Source: Gammaproteobacteria bacterium
GTDB lineage: Bacteria > Pseudomonadota > Gammaproteobacteria > Pseudomonadales > Azotimanducaceae
Assembly: GCA_002689445.1 (NCBI GenBank)
Contig: NZGC01000075.1
Location: 5,258-69,257, forward strand
Reading direction: 5' to 3'
Length of the DNA: 64,000 bases
This document shows positions 1 to 9,005 of the stretch, piece by piece (the stretch's first letter is position 1; the number at the start of each line of letters is the position of its first letter). Both the position numbers and the translations under genes were made by a program. The notes beneath the pieces were generated by a model. That model was given only the letters and a program-made list of their open reading frames with translations, was not told where the DNA came from and did not search any database.

Positions 1-2
1 TA

Positions 3-635
3 GAGCGTATGGTGGTTGAGTTTCCTAAGAAACAATATTGGATGCATTTGGCTGGAATGTATACCGAGAAGGAGTGGGACGATAGAGCGCTCTCGGCCTA
101 TTACGCGATATACAGTCAGGGCTTGTTTGAAAAAGATTCCGAGTTGGTGATGCTCGCACAGCGATTGCTGAACGCTGATGTTCCTTTTGAAGCCGCCTCG
201 GTTTTAGAGGAAGGGCTTAAGTCGAAGGTTGTTGAAGCCAGCGAGAAAAATTATCGCCTGCTAGCCACCTGCTATACCGTCGCTCAAGAGATGAGTAAAG
301 CGATCGATTCCTGGCGGCTTGCGACCAAGTATGCCGAGGATGGCGACATTCATTATCGATTGGCTCAGGCCCTGGCTCAAGAAGATCGGCATAGGGAGGC
401 GGTTGGTGCTTACGGCGAAGCGCTTGAGGACAAAGATCTGAAGTCACCCTCTGATGCTCACTTCTGGTTAGCGATATCACACATGTCGCTAGAAAATTGG
501 GATTTGGCCTCGAGGTCCTTCCGACAGGCTTCTCGGCTTGACGACCGTATTGCTAAGCAGGCTCGGCAATACATCCGCTACATTGCCGGTGAAAAACGAC
601 GTCAGAAGGCGCTCCAGGAGATGCTTGAGTCCTAA
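3..635 (+). CDS. TPR-repeat protein, C-terminal part (cut by window start)
   Basis: The reading frame is open from the first bases of the window, so the ATG at 9 is probably internal and the real start lies upstream. About 210 residues are visible, rich in helical pairs typical of tetratricopeptide repeats (for example around residues 50-70, 80-105 and 145-170), ending in a basic tail. Similar proteins are known as partners of TonB-ExbB-ExbD clusters in marine gammaproteobacteria, where they sit at the end of the operon; that role is inferred only from resemblance, as the upstream genes are not visible. No signal peptide can be judged. A 6-bp inverted repeat overlaps the stop (631-636 with 648-653) but has no T-run. 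Confidence 0.75.
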   Translation, partial: ERMVVEFPKKQYWMHLAGMYTEKEWDDRALSAYYAIYSQGLFEKDSELVMLAQRLLNADVPFEAASVLEEGLKSKVVEASEKNYRLLATCYTVAQEMSKAIDSWRLATKYAEDGDIHYRLAQALAQEDRHREAVGAYGEALEDKDLKSPSDAHFWLAISHMSLENWDLASRSFRQASRLDDRIAKQARQYIRYIAGEKRRQKALQEMLES

Positions 636-1288
636 GGGGTTTCATCTCTTAGGGTGATAGGTCACGCGCTCTGTAAAGGGCCCAGTGATCAACCAACCAG
701 CTCCGGGCGCAAGAAAGTCTCATTATGGTCGATGGGCAAGCTAGAGTTTCTTGCACCTGAGAACGGTTGCTCTAGGATCACGCCAAAACAACGCGCTGAC
801 CACCGATAGTCCAGAACGTAAATCTAAGAATCTAGGCGCCTACCGCGCCGAGTATCTTTGCACGGTTAAGGCGGGTGGGTGTGTTGATCCTCTGTGCTCT
901 GGCTTTGTGGAGGCGGGACGCTGATCCCAAATTCGAGGGCGATCGCTCTGCGGTGCAACCCCAATATGGCAAATTGGCCAAGGGCAATCGCCAGGATTGT
1001 CGCATGGGATCTTCAGGTCAAGCTCGAAAGGCAAAACCGCACAAGTTAAGGTTTCGGGTCAACGCCGGTGTGGTTGACCGTCGTTGGCGCTTCTGTTGCT
1101 CGATGTGATCGGCCGGAGCAGTGAGCAAGACTGCACAGAATGCAAGATTCCTTGATAAAAGCAGGTGTTACAAGCTCTCGGCCCTGGGGGCGATCCTCTG
1201 AATCCGACCTTTTACGTTGAATCCCACCTGCTTTACCGCTAGAGCCAAATACTCAAGCACAACGAAAATTCTAGTGCCAGGTAGGCCG
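636..1288. other. Long intergenic region without recognisable gene
   Basis: About 650 bases separate the TPR gene from the converging rsgA. Short open frames exist on both strands (for example 875-1108 plus) but none shows a protein-like composition or a good ribosome site. A 10-bp perfect inverted repeat is present, AAAGCAGGTG at 1158-1167 and CACCTGCTTT at 1225-1234, with a 57-base spacer. It may be a structured RNA element or a relic; nothing else is supported. Confidence 0.4.
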
Positions 1289-2284
1289 TTAGGTCGCGTC
1301 GTGCAGTTCAATCAGTCTCCTATACTGCTGCCAAAGATCCGCCGTATCTTTCTGACGCATCGCCTGGGCTCGCACCGAGCAACCCGGATCATCGAGATGC
1401 AAACAGTCGCTGAATCGGCATTGCTCCTCAACACGGAGTAGCTCCGCATAGCGGGCCTGGATGCGAGCCTCTTGGAACCAGATTTGAGCTTCACGCATCC
1501 CAGGCGTATCGATGATCAGTCCTTTGGCGTCGGGTAGTAGGCAGAGCTCTCGATGCGTCGTGGTGTGTCGTCCTTTGTCATCAAATGCCCTGACTGGTTG
1601 GGTGGCCATGTGATTTGATCCCAGTAGTTGGTTCAGCATGGTGGATTTTCCCACACCGGATGAACCGATCATTGCAGCGCAGCGCCCGGTTGAAAGGTGT
1701 GCCAAAGGTTGAAAGAGTGTCGTTGGGTCTAGCATGTTGACCGGGTACACCGGTGTTCCCCTCAAGATGGGCTTAAGTTGAGCTAGTTTAGTGTCTACGT
1801 CAGTGCACTGATCAACTTTGCTTAATAAGAGGACAGCAGGGAGGCCACAACTCCAAGCCATCGCCAGAAAACGTTCAATTCTATTGATATTAAAATTTTG
1901 ATCTAAACCCGAGACGACGAAAATAAGGTCGAGATTCGCAACCAAAGTTTGCTCAAGGTTTGCGTCACCCGATGCCCGCCGTGACAAAACTGACACTCTA
2001 GGGAGAACAGTTTGAATTGGGTGGAGTTCGTCGTCTTTTGTGGTCTGTGCCAGAGCGACCCAGTCCCCGACAATGGGTAGGGTCCCTCGGTTTTTATCGA
2101 ACCGTTGACCCTGGGTCAGCGAGGCTCGCTTCAATCCATCGGCTGTCATGACGGAAAATCGCTGTCGATCTTGACGCGTGATGCGTCCAATTAACGGGTA
2201 CTGCACAAGGAGTTTCGAGTCGTAGTGCTCGGCGTCGAATCCAAGAGGCGCAAGCGACGTAAAGAGGTCTCTCTGATTGGTCAT
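1289..2284 (-). CDS. rsgA: Small ribosomal subunit biogenesis GTPase RsgA
   Basis: RsgA is a circularly permuted GTPase that helps mature the 30S subunit. The permuted motif order is visible: an OB-fold N-terminal region to about residue 105, then G4 (SKVD, 155-158), G1/P-loop (GSSGVGKST, 207-215) and G3 (DTPG, 259-262). The C-terminal zinc site follows the family spacing C-x4-C-x-H-x5-C at C289, C294, H296 and C302. Length (331 aa) is normal. The start ATG overlaps the stop of tctA as ATGA, so it is probably translated together with the tricarboxylate transporter genes although function is unrelated. Confidence 0.96.
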   Translation of the reverse strand: MTNQRDLFTSLAPLGFDAEHYDSKLLVQYPLIGRITRQDRQRFSVMTADGLKRASLTQGQRFDKNRGTLPIVGDWVALAQTTKDDELHPIQTVLPRVSVLSRRASGDANLEQTLVANLDLIFVVSGLDQNFNINRIERFLAMAWSCGLPAVLLLSKVDQCTDVDTKLAQLKPILRGTPVYPVNMLDPTTLFQPLAHLSTGRCAAMIGSSGVGKSTMLNQLLGSNHMATQPVRAFDDKGRHTTTHRELCLLPDAKGLIIDTPGMREAQIWFQEARIQARYAELLRVEEQCRFSDCLHLDDPGCSVRAQAMRQKDTADLWQQYRRLIELHDAT

Positions 2285-3774
2285 GAAGTTTGCCTATACA
2301 GGACTCTCCTGACCATGGGTAGTGCAAGGGTTGCTAGAATTAAAATGATGAACAGCCATCCCAAAGGGCGATCAACGATATAGCTGATGTCGCCGTCTGC
2401 CAATAATAGCGTTCTCCTCAAATTGTCCTCAAGTAGTCCGCCTAAGATAAAGGCTAGCAGAAGTGGTGCCATCGGGAATTCATGTGTCCGTAGCCAAACA
2501 GCGACAACAGCGAATCCCAGCATAAGGTAAAGATCGAAGAGGTTAAACGAGATAAGGTAAACGCCGGTAAGCGAAAAGAAAATAATGAGAGGCGCTAGAA
2601 TTGATTTTGGAATGTTCAATATTTTTGCGAGGAATGGAATCATCGGAAGATTTAAAAAAAGTAGGATGATATTACCGATATACATAGAGACTACAACCGA
2701 CCAAAAGACAGTCGGCTCGTCAATATAGAGCCTTGGGCCAGGTTGGATGCCATAAGCAATCAGAGCGCCGAGCAAGATAGCGGTTGTGCCTGAACCGGGT
2801 ATGCCCAGAGTTAACAGCGGCACGAAGGAACCGGTGCAGGCCGCATTATTGGCTGATTCAGGCGCCGCTAAACCGCGCAGGTTGCCTTGACCAAATTTTG
2901 GTTTTGCGGAGGTGTTAAGAAATTTTTCTGACGCATAAGCCATAAAAGAAGCAAGGGTTGCGCCGGCGCCGGGTAACACGCCGACCAAAAAGCCCAGTAG
3001 TGAATGACGGGATATTGTGGGCGCGATGTGCGCAACATCAGATCGAGTCAGCCGCAGAGCCTGTTGATTAATCTCCGCTGTTGCTGCTCCTGGATCGCTG
3101 CCTCGAGAGAGCATCAAAAAGGCCTCAGCCAGTGCAAAGGTTGCCATGGCAAGCAGGACAAAGCTTATGCCGTCAATGAGATCCATACGGCCGAAAGTGA
3201 AACGAGGAATGCCTGAAGCGAGATCCGTGCCGACCGTTGATAGGGCGAGGCCCAGTGCAGTCATGCTCATGGCTTTAAAAAACTGGCCGCGTTCTGCCAA
3301 TGTTACGATCAGGCTCAAACCGAGAATCATCATCAGCGTATATTCTGGTGACTGAAAGGATAGGGCTACGTCGGCAAGCGCTGGAGCAAGCAGCATCAAA
3401 AACACGACACCCAGGGTCCCGCCTAAAAAAGAAGCGTAGGCCGCTACCGCGAGGGCGGTTCCGGCTTTACCCGATTGCGCTAGCGGGTATCCATCAAAGC
3501 TGGTTGCTACGGTGCCAGCAACGCCTGGAGCGTTGATCAATATCGCGCTCGTCGAGCCTCCGAAGATAGCGCCGTAGTAAACACCCGCAAGTAAAATCAT
3601 GCCCGTGGCGGGTGGTAGGTTGTAGCTAATGGGAATCATGAGGGCGATGGCAGAAATTGGGCCGAGACCGGGCAGCATGCCGATGAGCATGCCGATCAGG
3701 CAGCCGCCTGCAACGAACAAAAGGTTTGTAGCTGTGAAGGCAGTACCAATCCCTAGGAGTAGGCCGTCGATCAT
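2281..3774 (-). CDS. tctA: Tripartite tricarboxylate transporter, large permease TctA
   Basis: This is the 12-TM membrane subunit of a TTT-family solute importer that takes up citrate-like or other carboxylates with a periplasmic binding protein. The 497-residue protein is almost wholly hydrophobic and carries the TctA glycine/proline-rich repeats (GMLPGLGPISA near residue 35 and a second GVLPGAGATLA copy near the middle). I chose the ATG at 3774, which overlaps the tctB stop as ATGA; the open frame continues upstream but that part is out of register with the family and would lie inside tctB. The gene ends in an ATGA overlap with rsgA. Confidence 0.93.
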   Translation of the reverse strand: MIDGLLLGIGTAFTATNLLFVAGGCLIGMLIGMLPGLGPISAIALMIPISYNLPPATGMILLAGVYYGAIFGGSTSAILINAPGVAGTVATSFDGYPLAQSGKAGTALAVAAYASFLGGTLGVVFLMLLAPALADVALSFQSPEYTLMMILGLSLIVTLAERGQFFKAMSMTALGLALSTVGTDLASGIPRFTFGRMDLIDGISFVLLAMATFALAEAFLMLSRGSDPGAATAEINQQALRLTRSDVAHIAPTISRHSLLGFLVGVLPGAGATLASFMAYASEKFLNTSAKPKFGQGNLRGLAAPESANNAACTGSFVPLLTLGIPGSGTTAILLGALIAYGIQPGPRLYIDEPTVFWSVVVSMYIGNIILLFLNLPMIPFLAKILNIPKSILAPLIIFFSLTGVYLISFNLFDLYLMLGFAVVAVWLRTHEFPMAPLLLAFILGGLLEDNLRRTLLLADGDISYIVDRPLGWLFIILILATLALPMVRRVLYRQTS

Positions 3775-4247
3775 TTTGACTCCATCAGCATTTGTAAGAG
3801 GCTCCCGCTTGGAAGATGTATTTCGAGAACATACAAAAGACCCCATAACCCCAAGGGGGTAAGGATGGCGATAGGAAGCAAATTGCGAAGCGCTGTGGGA
3901 TTGATGAGTCTTGAGCCAAGGGTGAGAAATAGGATACTTGCGATGATGAAGCCCAACCATTCGATACCCGTGATGTACAGCGCAATGAGAATGATCATCT
4001 TCCCGATTTGGGGGGTAGCCTTAAGGGTGGGCCCGGACGCTAAGCTTGAACGGGATCCCGTCAGGAGTCGATAAGCGAGTTCAATGCCAACTGCAGCAGC
4101 CCCAAGACAGCCGGCAAGGTAAGGGAAGGATCGAGCCGAAAACCCCCCTGCTGACGCCCAGAGATCCAGAGGTATCTCTCGAGCAAACCAAAGGTAACCT
4201 AGAAAGAAGAGGAGCAGCGCGACGAGGGGTGGGTGGAGTCTAATCAC
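3771..4247 (-). CDS. tctB: Tripartite tricarboxylate transporter, small subunit TctB
   Basis: TctB is the poorly conserved small membrane subunit of the TTT importer. The 158-residue product has four predicted hydrophobic segments (about residues 7-24, 40-58, 80-108 and 120-145), which fits the family size and topology. The start appears to be GTG at 4247, 20 bases after the tctC stop; no ATG is available in a better place. It is placed between tctC and tctA, the order usually seen for this transporter family, and its stop is shared with the tctA start. Confidence 0.85.
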   Translation of the reverse strand: MIRLHPPLVALLLFFLGYLWFAREIPLDLWASAGGFSARSFPYLAGCLGAAAVGIELAYRLLTGSRSSLASGPTLKATPQIGKMIILIALYITGIEWLGFIIASILFLTLGSRLINPTALRNLLPIAILTPLGLWGLLYVLEIHLPSGSLLQMLMESK

Positions 4248-4267
4248 TACGTAAGTCTACAGAAGCA

Positions 4268-5239
4268 TTACCGCAGATAGCCGACGCTTTTCATTAACCG
4301 ACTGATCTGTAGCTCTTGCTCCTCCAAAAACTTAAGGAACGCGTCACCTTCGATATGCAGAGCCGCCCAGCCGTTTCTGCGCCGAATGGTATCGAAAGCT
4401 TCACTGGCGACAACAGCGCGTAGTGTGGATTGCATACGTTGATATTGACCACTGCCTAAATTTTTTGCAGCAAAGAAGCCCCGCCAATTAGCAAATTCGA
4501 GAGGGTATCCGGCTTGTCGTAGGGTGGGCAGTGCTGGATACTCGGAAAGCGGCGAAGGCGCTGTTACCGCGATAATGCGTAATAAACCGGATTTGTGCAA
4601 TTGGATGGCTTCGCTCAATCCTGTGGAGAGAACATGGGCCTCGCCTGATAACAATCCCGCCGCAGCTTTACCTCCCCCATCGTAAGCCAAATACTTAAGT
4701 TGTTTAGGGTCCCCTCCTGCCAATTGCAGTGCTTTAGCAAGCACAAAGTGATCAGTGTTACCTCTTACAGAGCCACCAGCGACGACAAGAGAGCGAGGAT
4801 CGTCGCGATAGCGGTTGGCTAGGTCTTCAAAGGTTGCAAGTTCAGACTCAGTGCTTACCGCGAAGCAACTGTAATCAGCGATGACCGAGGCAATGGGCAT
4901 CATGTCACGAAACCCCTGGGGGTAAATCCCCTGGAGGGAGCGCACAATGATGGGGGTCGAACTGATCAATAAAGTGTTCGGTTGTTGACTGCCGGTTTCG
5001 ATGAGTTTCGCGATGGCGCGGCCTCCGCCTCCGCCAGCAGCATTTTCGAAGGTTACTTTTTCAACGAGGTTGGCCATTTTAAGCGCTCGCCCCACGCCTC
5101 GAGCGGTACCATCCCAGCCGCCGCCAGGGCCAGCGGGAATTAAAAAGTGTACCTCCTTCAAGAGCGCAGGGTCAGGATTCTCGCTAACACCCCAGGCATT
5201 AAAAGCCGCGAGCAGCCAGCAGACAACAACAATTCTCAT
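4268..5239 (-). CDS. tctC: Tripartite tricarboxylate transporter substrate-binding protein TctC
   Basis: This is the periplasmic solute receptor of the TTT system. The 323-residue protein begins with a short Sec signal peptide (basic start, hydrophobic core to about residue 17), followed by the TctC-type sequence with [10 protein letters not shown] near residue 33 and the glycine-rich NAAGGGGG segment that forms the carboxylate pocket. I start it at ATG 5239, which overlaps the upstream aminotransferase stop as ATGA and leaves a proper signal peptide; the in-frame extension to 5275 would spoil it. The ligand cannot be predicted from sequence. Confidence 0.92.
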   Translation of the reverse strand: MRIVVVCWLLAAFNAWGVSENPDPALLKEVHFLIPAGPGGGWDGTARGVGRALKMANLVEKVTFENAAGGGGGRAIAKLIETGSQQPNTLLISSTPIIVRSLQGIYPQGFRDMMPIASVIADYSCFAVSTESELATFEDLANRYRDDPRSLVVAGGSVRGNTDHFVLAKALQLAGGDPKQLKYLAYDGGGKAAAGLLSGEAHVLSTGLSEAIQLHKSGLLRIIAVTAPSPLSEYPALPTLRQAGYPLEFANWRGFFAAKNLGSGQYQRMQSTLRAVVASEAFDTIRRRNGWAALHIEGDAFLKFLEEQELQISRLMKSVGYLR

Positions 5240-6399
5240 TGGGTGAATTCGGCTCTGGTAGCCGCGAAGGCCCAATCGAGCCAGGGTAGCAGAGCTGAAA
5301 GATCAGAGGACTCGACGGTTGCCCCGCCCCAAAGGCGCAAGCCGGGCGGTGCGTCTCGATAAGCGGCAATGTCAAAAGCGACCTGTTCTCGTTCAAGCAG
5401 TTGGGTCATGTGCTTGATGAATGCGCGCTGCTCGGATTCCTCGAGTGCTTGAAAATCGGAATCGCTGACCGAAAGACAAATCGAAGTGCTTGATTGTTGC
5501 TCCGCAACTTGGGTGAGCAAAGTTGCCCACTGACTGTTGCTGGTCCAGTGCCTAATGAGGTTGAGATTATTGCTACTTCGCTCGATCAGCGAGGATAACC
5601 CGCCGAGGCTCTCGGCCCAGTCTAGGGCATCAAGATGGTCCTCAACCGCCAACATCGAGGGCGTGTTAATGGTTGCTCCCTCGAAAATATCTGATATCAA
5701 CTTACCTGATTTGGTTAATCTGAATAACTTCGGGATAGGCCAGCTTGGGGTATAGGTTTCCAATCGCTCAACGGCGCGAGGAGAAAGTGCAAGCATGCCG
5801 TGAGCCGCTTCGCCTCCCATGACTTTTTGCCATGACCAAGTGATGACATCAAGTTTCTCCCAGGGTAAATCCATTGCAAACACAGCGGAGGTCGCGTCAC
5901 AAAAGCATAGCCCCTGGCGTTCGTCGTTGATCCATTCTCCGTTTGGGATCCGGGCGCCGGAGGTGGTCCCATTCCATGTGAAAATGACGTCCCGTGTTTG
6001 CGTATCGACCGTACTAAGGTCGGGCAGTTCACCATAAGGCGCGTCGAACACGCGAAGGTCCTTCAGTTTGAGCTGTTTTTCAATGTCAGTTTTCCAGCCA
6101 GCCCCAAAACTTTCCCAGGCTAGAACGTCGACGCCTCGAGCGCCGAGCATTGTCCACATAGCCATTTCAAATGCTCCAGTATCGGAGCCCGGTACTATGC
6201 CCAGCAAATAACCCTCTGGTATACCCAAGAGGGCTTTACTCTGTTCAATTACCGCTTTAAGCCTCGCCTTGGGTCCTGCGGCGCGATGCGATCGACCTAG
6301 CGTATCAGTAGCCAATGCTGCAGTTGACCAACCAGGTCGTTTTGCTGTGGGCCCGGAGGAAAAACAAGGGTTAGCGGGTTTCGTCGAGGGCTGATCCAT
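5236..6399 (-). CDS. serC: Phosphoserine aminotransferase, Methanosarcina-type
   Basis: This PLP enzyme family converts 3-phosphohydroxypyruvate and glutamate into phosphoserine. The 387-residue sequence shows the class V fold with N-terminal [18 protein letters not shown], a GSDTGAFE cofactor loop near residue 71 and the Schiff-base lysine in SWQKVMGG (K192). It matches the archaeal/alphaproteobacterial SerC subgroup more than the E. coli one. It is the first gene of a tightly overlapping unit with tctCBA and rsgA, which is not a classical serine-operon context, so a related transamination of an imported substrate is an alternative. ThrH elsewhere in the window could supply the next serine step. 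Confidence 0.85.
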   Translation of the reverse strand: MDQPSTKPANPCFSSGPTAKRPGWSTAALATDTLGRSHRAAGPKARLKAVIEQSKALLGIPEGYLLGIVPGSDTGAFEMAMWTMLGARGVDVLAWESFGAGWKTDIEKQLKLKDLRVFDAPYGELPDLSTVDTQTRDVIFTWNGTTSGARIPNGEWINDERQGLCFCDATSAVFAMDLPWEKLDVITWSWQKVMGGEAAHGMLALSPRAVERLETYTPSWPIPKLFRLTKSGKLISDIFEGATINTPSMLAVEDHLDALDWAESLGGLSSLIERSSNNLNLIRHWTSNSQWATLLTQVAEQQSSTSICLSVSDSDFQALEESEQRAFIKHMTQLLEREQVAFDIAAYRDAPPGLRLWGGATVESSDLSALLPWLDWAFAATRAEFTQ

Positions 6400-6515
6400 G
6401 TTCTGTTGCCGTGTATGTGTTCAGGAGGGGCAGTATAAGGCATGATGTTGGCTGTGTCGCTCGCGCGCAGCAAGGTTCAGCTGCGGTGCGCCTTGCATCA
6501 TGGAACGAGATTCCT

Positions 6516-7760
6516 ATGAAGTCGAAACTCTTGTTAGTAGCTTTAATGGCATCGGCTGCGTTTTTTACGCTGCTGGGGTATGAACTCATGCGTTCATCTG
6601 CAACGGTGCTGTTTAAAAATGCTTATGGCGCCGAAAACCTACCGCTGGTGATGGCGACAATGCCGATTGTCATGCTGATTGGGGTCTGGGGTTATGGACA
6701 TCTGTTAAGCCGATGGGGGCCTCAAGCAACGCTTCAGATTACGATTTGGGGTTCGGGAGTACTGATGGTACTCGGTTATGTGGGGCTCTTATGGGGCATG
6801 CTCTGGGTAACCGCTTTACTGTTTCTGCTAAAAGAATTTTATGTGGTGTTATTGATTGAGCAGTATTGGAGTTACATTAATTCTAAATTGGATCAAGGTG
6901 CCGCTAAAAAATTCAACGGGCCTATCACTGGGGTCGCGGGTCTGGGGAGTGTTCTGGGCGCAGAACTGGTGGCTCGCTTGGCTCAGCCGTTGGGTACTGA
7001 ACAGCTGATTTTGGTCTCGGCAGCGGTGCTGCCACCCGCAGCTGTGCTTTGTTACGCTGCTTTTGCTCGGTTTGGCAACCCCGTGGATGTTGAAAGCACG
7101 GATCGGGAGGAAGAAAAATCCTTCAGCAGAGGCGTGGGTTGGCATTTCGTGCGACAAAACCCGAGATTGATTGCGCTCCTTGTCATTGTGGTTGCTTCAC
7201 AAGTCATCGCGGCGGTATTGGATTTTAAGTTTCAGTTTTTGTTGTCAGAGTCTTTCGTCGGTCGGCCTGATGCGGAGACGGCCTTTCAGGGAGAATTCTG
7301 GCGAAACCTCAATGCAACGGCTGTAATCGCACAGTTTGTTCTAACGCCGTTATTGCTAACTTTCATTGCGCTTCGGTGGGTGCATTTGTTAATGCCCATG
7401 ATTCAAGCCTGTGCAATTGTCTGGGCCCTTATCGATCCGTCGATCTGGTCGGTTGGATTGGCTTTCTTTCTGTTTAAGGTATTCGACTACTCCCTATTTA
7501 GGGGTGCCAAGGAGCTTGTCTATTTGCCTCTTGATTTTCAAGCACGCTATAGAGCAAAAGAATTCATCGATGTCTTTGGTTATCGCACCAGCAAAGGGGG
7601 TACCGCGTTAGTCATTGCCAGTCTGCAGAAGATGGGTTACGTGATGCATCAATACTATCTATGGATCGGGCTATGCTTTGTTGGGCTGTGGCTGATGATG
7701 GTGGTCCCCTTGACCCGGTCGACGATCCCGGAATCAGCTAACCAGACCGGCACTGACTGA
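6516..7760 (+). CDS. Npt1/Npt2-family nucleotide transporter
   Basis: The product is a 414-residue membrane protein with about 11-12 hydrophobic segments and the ATP/ADP-translocase (TLC) signatures, including EQYWSYIN near residue 113, KFNGPITG, and near the C-terminus KELVYLPLD followed by RYRAKEFIDVFGYR. Classical members exchange nucleotides in intracellular bacteria and plastids, but related proteins occur in free-living bacteria with unknown substrates. I use ATG 6516, where the first TM helix begins shortly after; the in-frame extension to 6411 is not hydrophobic and would overlap the divergent promoter region. The spacing to serC (116 bp, divergent) suggests its own promoter. Confidence 0.85.
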   Translation: MKSKLLLVALMASAAFFTLLGYELMRSSATVLFKNAYGAENLPLVMATMPIVMLIGVWGYGHLLSRWGPQATLQITIWGSGVLMVLGYVGLLWGMLWVTALLFLLKEFYVVLLIEQYWSYINSKLDQGAAKKFNGPITGVAGLGSVLGAELVARLAQPLGTEQLILVSAAVLPPAAVLCYAAFARFGNPVDVESTDREEEKSFSRGVGWHFVRQNPRLIALLVIVVASQVIAAVLDFKFQFLLSESFVGRPDAETAFQGEFWRNLNATAVIAQFVLTPLLLTFIALRWVHLLMPMIQACAIVWALIDPSIWSVGLAFFLFKVFDYSLFRGAKELVYLPLDFQARYRAKEFIDVFGYRTSKGGTALVIASLQKMGYVMHQYYLWIGLCFVGLWLMMVVPLTRSTIPESANQTGTD

Positions 7761-7826
7761 CCTAACCACTCGAGTCTAGGGGCGATGTTAAAGCCATGGC
7801 AGTAAGGGCCATGCCCCCTATCTGGG

Positions 7827-8336
7827 TTATTGTTTGAGGATAAGGATGGTCACGCCAGCGGTATGAATGCGCTTGAGAATGTTGTTGAGCGACCTATCCC
7901 GAGTGAGTGCCTCAGGTAATGTAATCAGTAAACTAAGGGGTTTTTGGTGAAGACCTCGCGCAAGCAGTAGTGCGAGGCGAAATTGAGGATGAAATTGCCA
8001 GGATTGGGTATTGATCACCTCATGGATCCCCATCGGTAGTTGATCAGTCCACTGGCGAAGCTGGGATAATTCTAGAGCTCTATCCAAAACTGTCTGGTCA
8101 GTTATAGGCTCAAATAGGGTTATATTCGCTAGAATGCTGGCAGAAAACACAGGGTCCTTGTGTGACACGCCGACAATCGGTGATCGTAGGGTATTAAGCG
8201 CTTTGCGCGTCTGTTCCGTCACGCCGGGCAAAGTAGGGCGTTCACCGCGTTGCAGTGTGTCCATCAATGTATCAAATTCGTGCTCTGGGGGAAATGAAAA
8301 TGCGAGCCAAACAGGTTGCTCCTCGCAGGAGGTCAA
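7827..8336 (-). CDS. Catalytically dead ABC-ATPase-like domain protein
   Basis: The 169 residues follow the whole length of an exporter-type ABC nucleotide-binding domain, but every catalytic motif is gone. The P-loop position reads FSFPPEHE (about 13-20), the Q-loop VSHKD (57-61), the LSGGQ signature SWQFHPQF (112-119), Walker B LSLLITLPE (134-142) and the switch histidine is replaced near LILKQ at the end. The conserved scaffold around them (DPVFSASILANI, RLALLLARGL) makes the relationship clear. The frame is intact, which argues for use or very recent decay. The start is TTG at 8336, overlapping the HlyD-like gene stop as TTGA. It resembles the last domain of CvaB/HlyB exporters. Function unknown. 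Confidence 0.6.
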   Translation of the reverse strand: MTSCEEQPVWLAFSFPPEHEFDTLMDTLQRGERPTLPGVTEQTRKALNTLRSPIVGVSHKDPVFSASILANITLFEPITDQTVLDRALELSQLRQWTDQLPMGIHEVINTQSWQFHPQFRLALLLARGLHQKPLSLLITLPEALTRDRSLNNILKRIHTAGVTILILKQ

Positions 8337-8770
8337 CCATGCGGCTGTCGGCCCTTGCTTGTCAGGGCGGCGGTCTGGTTCTTGGCCAGTGCTCGCTCGA
8401 GGGCGAGCCCCTCAAGCTGCCGTGTAATTTCGCTGCGGGTATGTAATTGCTCTGGATTGAGCGCTGTGGGCCGGAGGTAGGCGATGACGTCGCCCTGAGT
8501 AATCTGGTCATTTGGTAGCACGGTCACCATATCGACCAGGCCTTGCCCTGTTGCGCGTTGAAGAAACGGTTGAGGGTGCTTCAATTGGCCATAGATGGCA
8601 ATCCGTTCGGGCAGCGGTCGCCAAAGCATTCCAAGGGTGACGGCGGCGAGGAATGTCGCGGAGACCAGGATCAACCGATTTCGGCTCGGTGCTGTCAGCG
8701 TTGATTTCGGTCCGAAACCGCGGCTGACGTAGCGCTGTATTGCGAGGGCTCGGAAGAGTGGTGTCGGCAT
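8333..8770 (-). CDS. Truncated HlyD/CvaA-like membrane fusion protein
   Basis: The 145-residue product has a basic cytoplasmic N-terminus, one transmembrane helix (about 33-49), then a half barrel-sandwich motif (58-100, with GQGLVDMVTVLPNDQITQGD) and the beginning of an alpha-hairpin (106-135). This is the N-terminal third of a type I secretion adaptor; normal members are about 400 residues and contain the second barrel half and a beta-barrel, missing here. The start could be ATG 8770 or the in-frame GTG 8794. It is upstream of and translationally coupled to the dead ABC domain, which suggests that the two derive together from a peptide or bacteriocin exporter. Confidence 0.6.
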   Translation of the reverse strand: MPTPLFRALAIQRYVSRGFGPKSTLTAPSRNRLILVSATFLAAVTLGMLWRPLPERIAIYGQLKHPQPFLQRATGQGLVDMVTVLPNDQITQGDVIAYLRPTALNPEQLHTRSEITRQLEGLALERALAKNQTAALTSKGRQPHG

Positions 8771-9005
8771 ACTGAGCTTCTGAGATAAAAACACAACGAT
8801 AGAATGCGTTAGGATCGAGAGCGACGGGTGTTAGCTGGATGAGCTGTAGGCGTTGGACTATCTTGCCGCAGCATTTTGATCAAACGATACCGGTGTTATC
8901 GTGTAGGCGCGGCCAAAACCAAGGCTCAGCGGCTGCTTTGATGTGGCTACTTAAAAAGAGGGCCGCCTGAGGCTTGGAAAAAGAAACGATTGAAAGGGGA
9001 GATTA

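Noticed and set aside
875-1108. 77-codon plus frame after the TPR gene
   Set aside because: No ribosome site, composition unlike neighbours, and an opposite frame of similar length is equally open.
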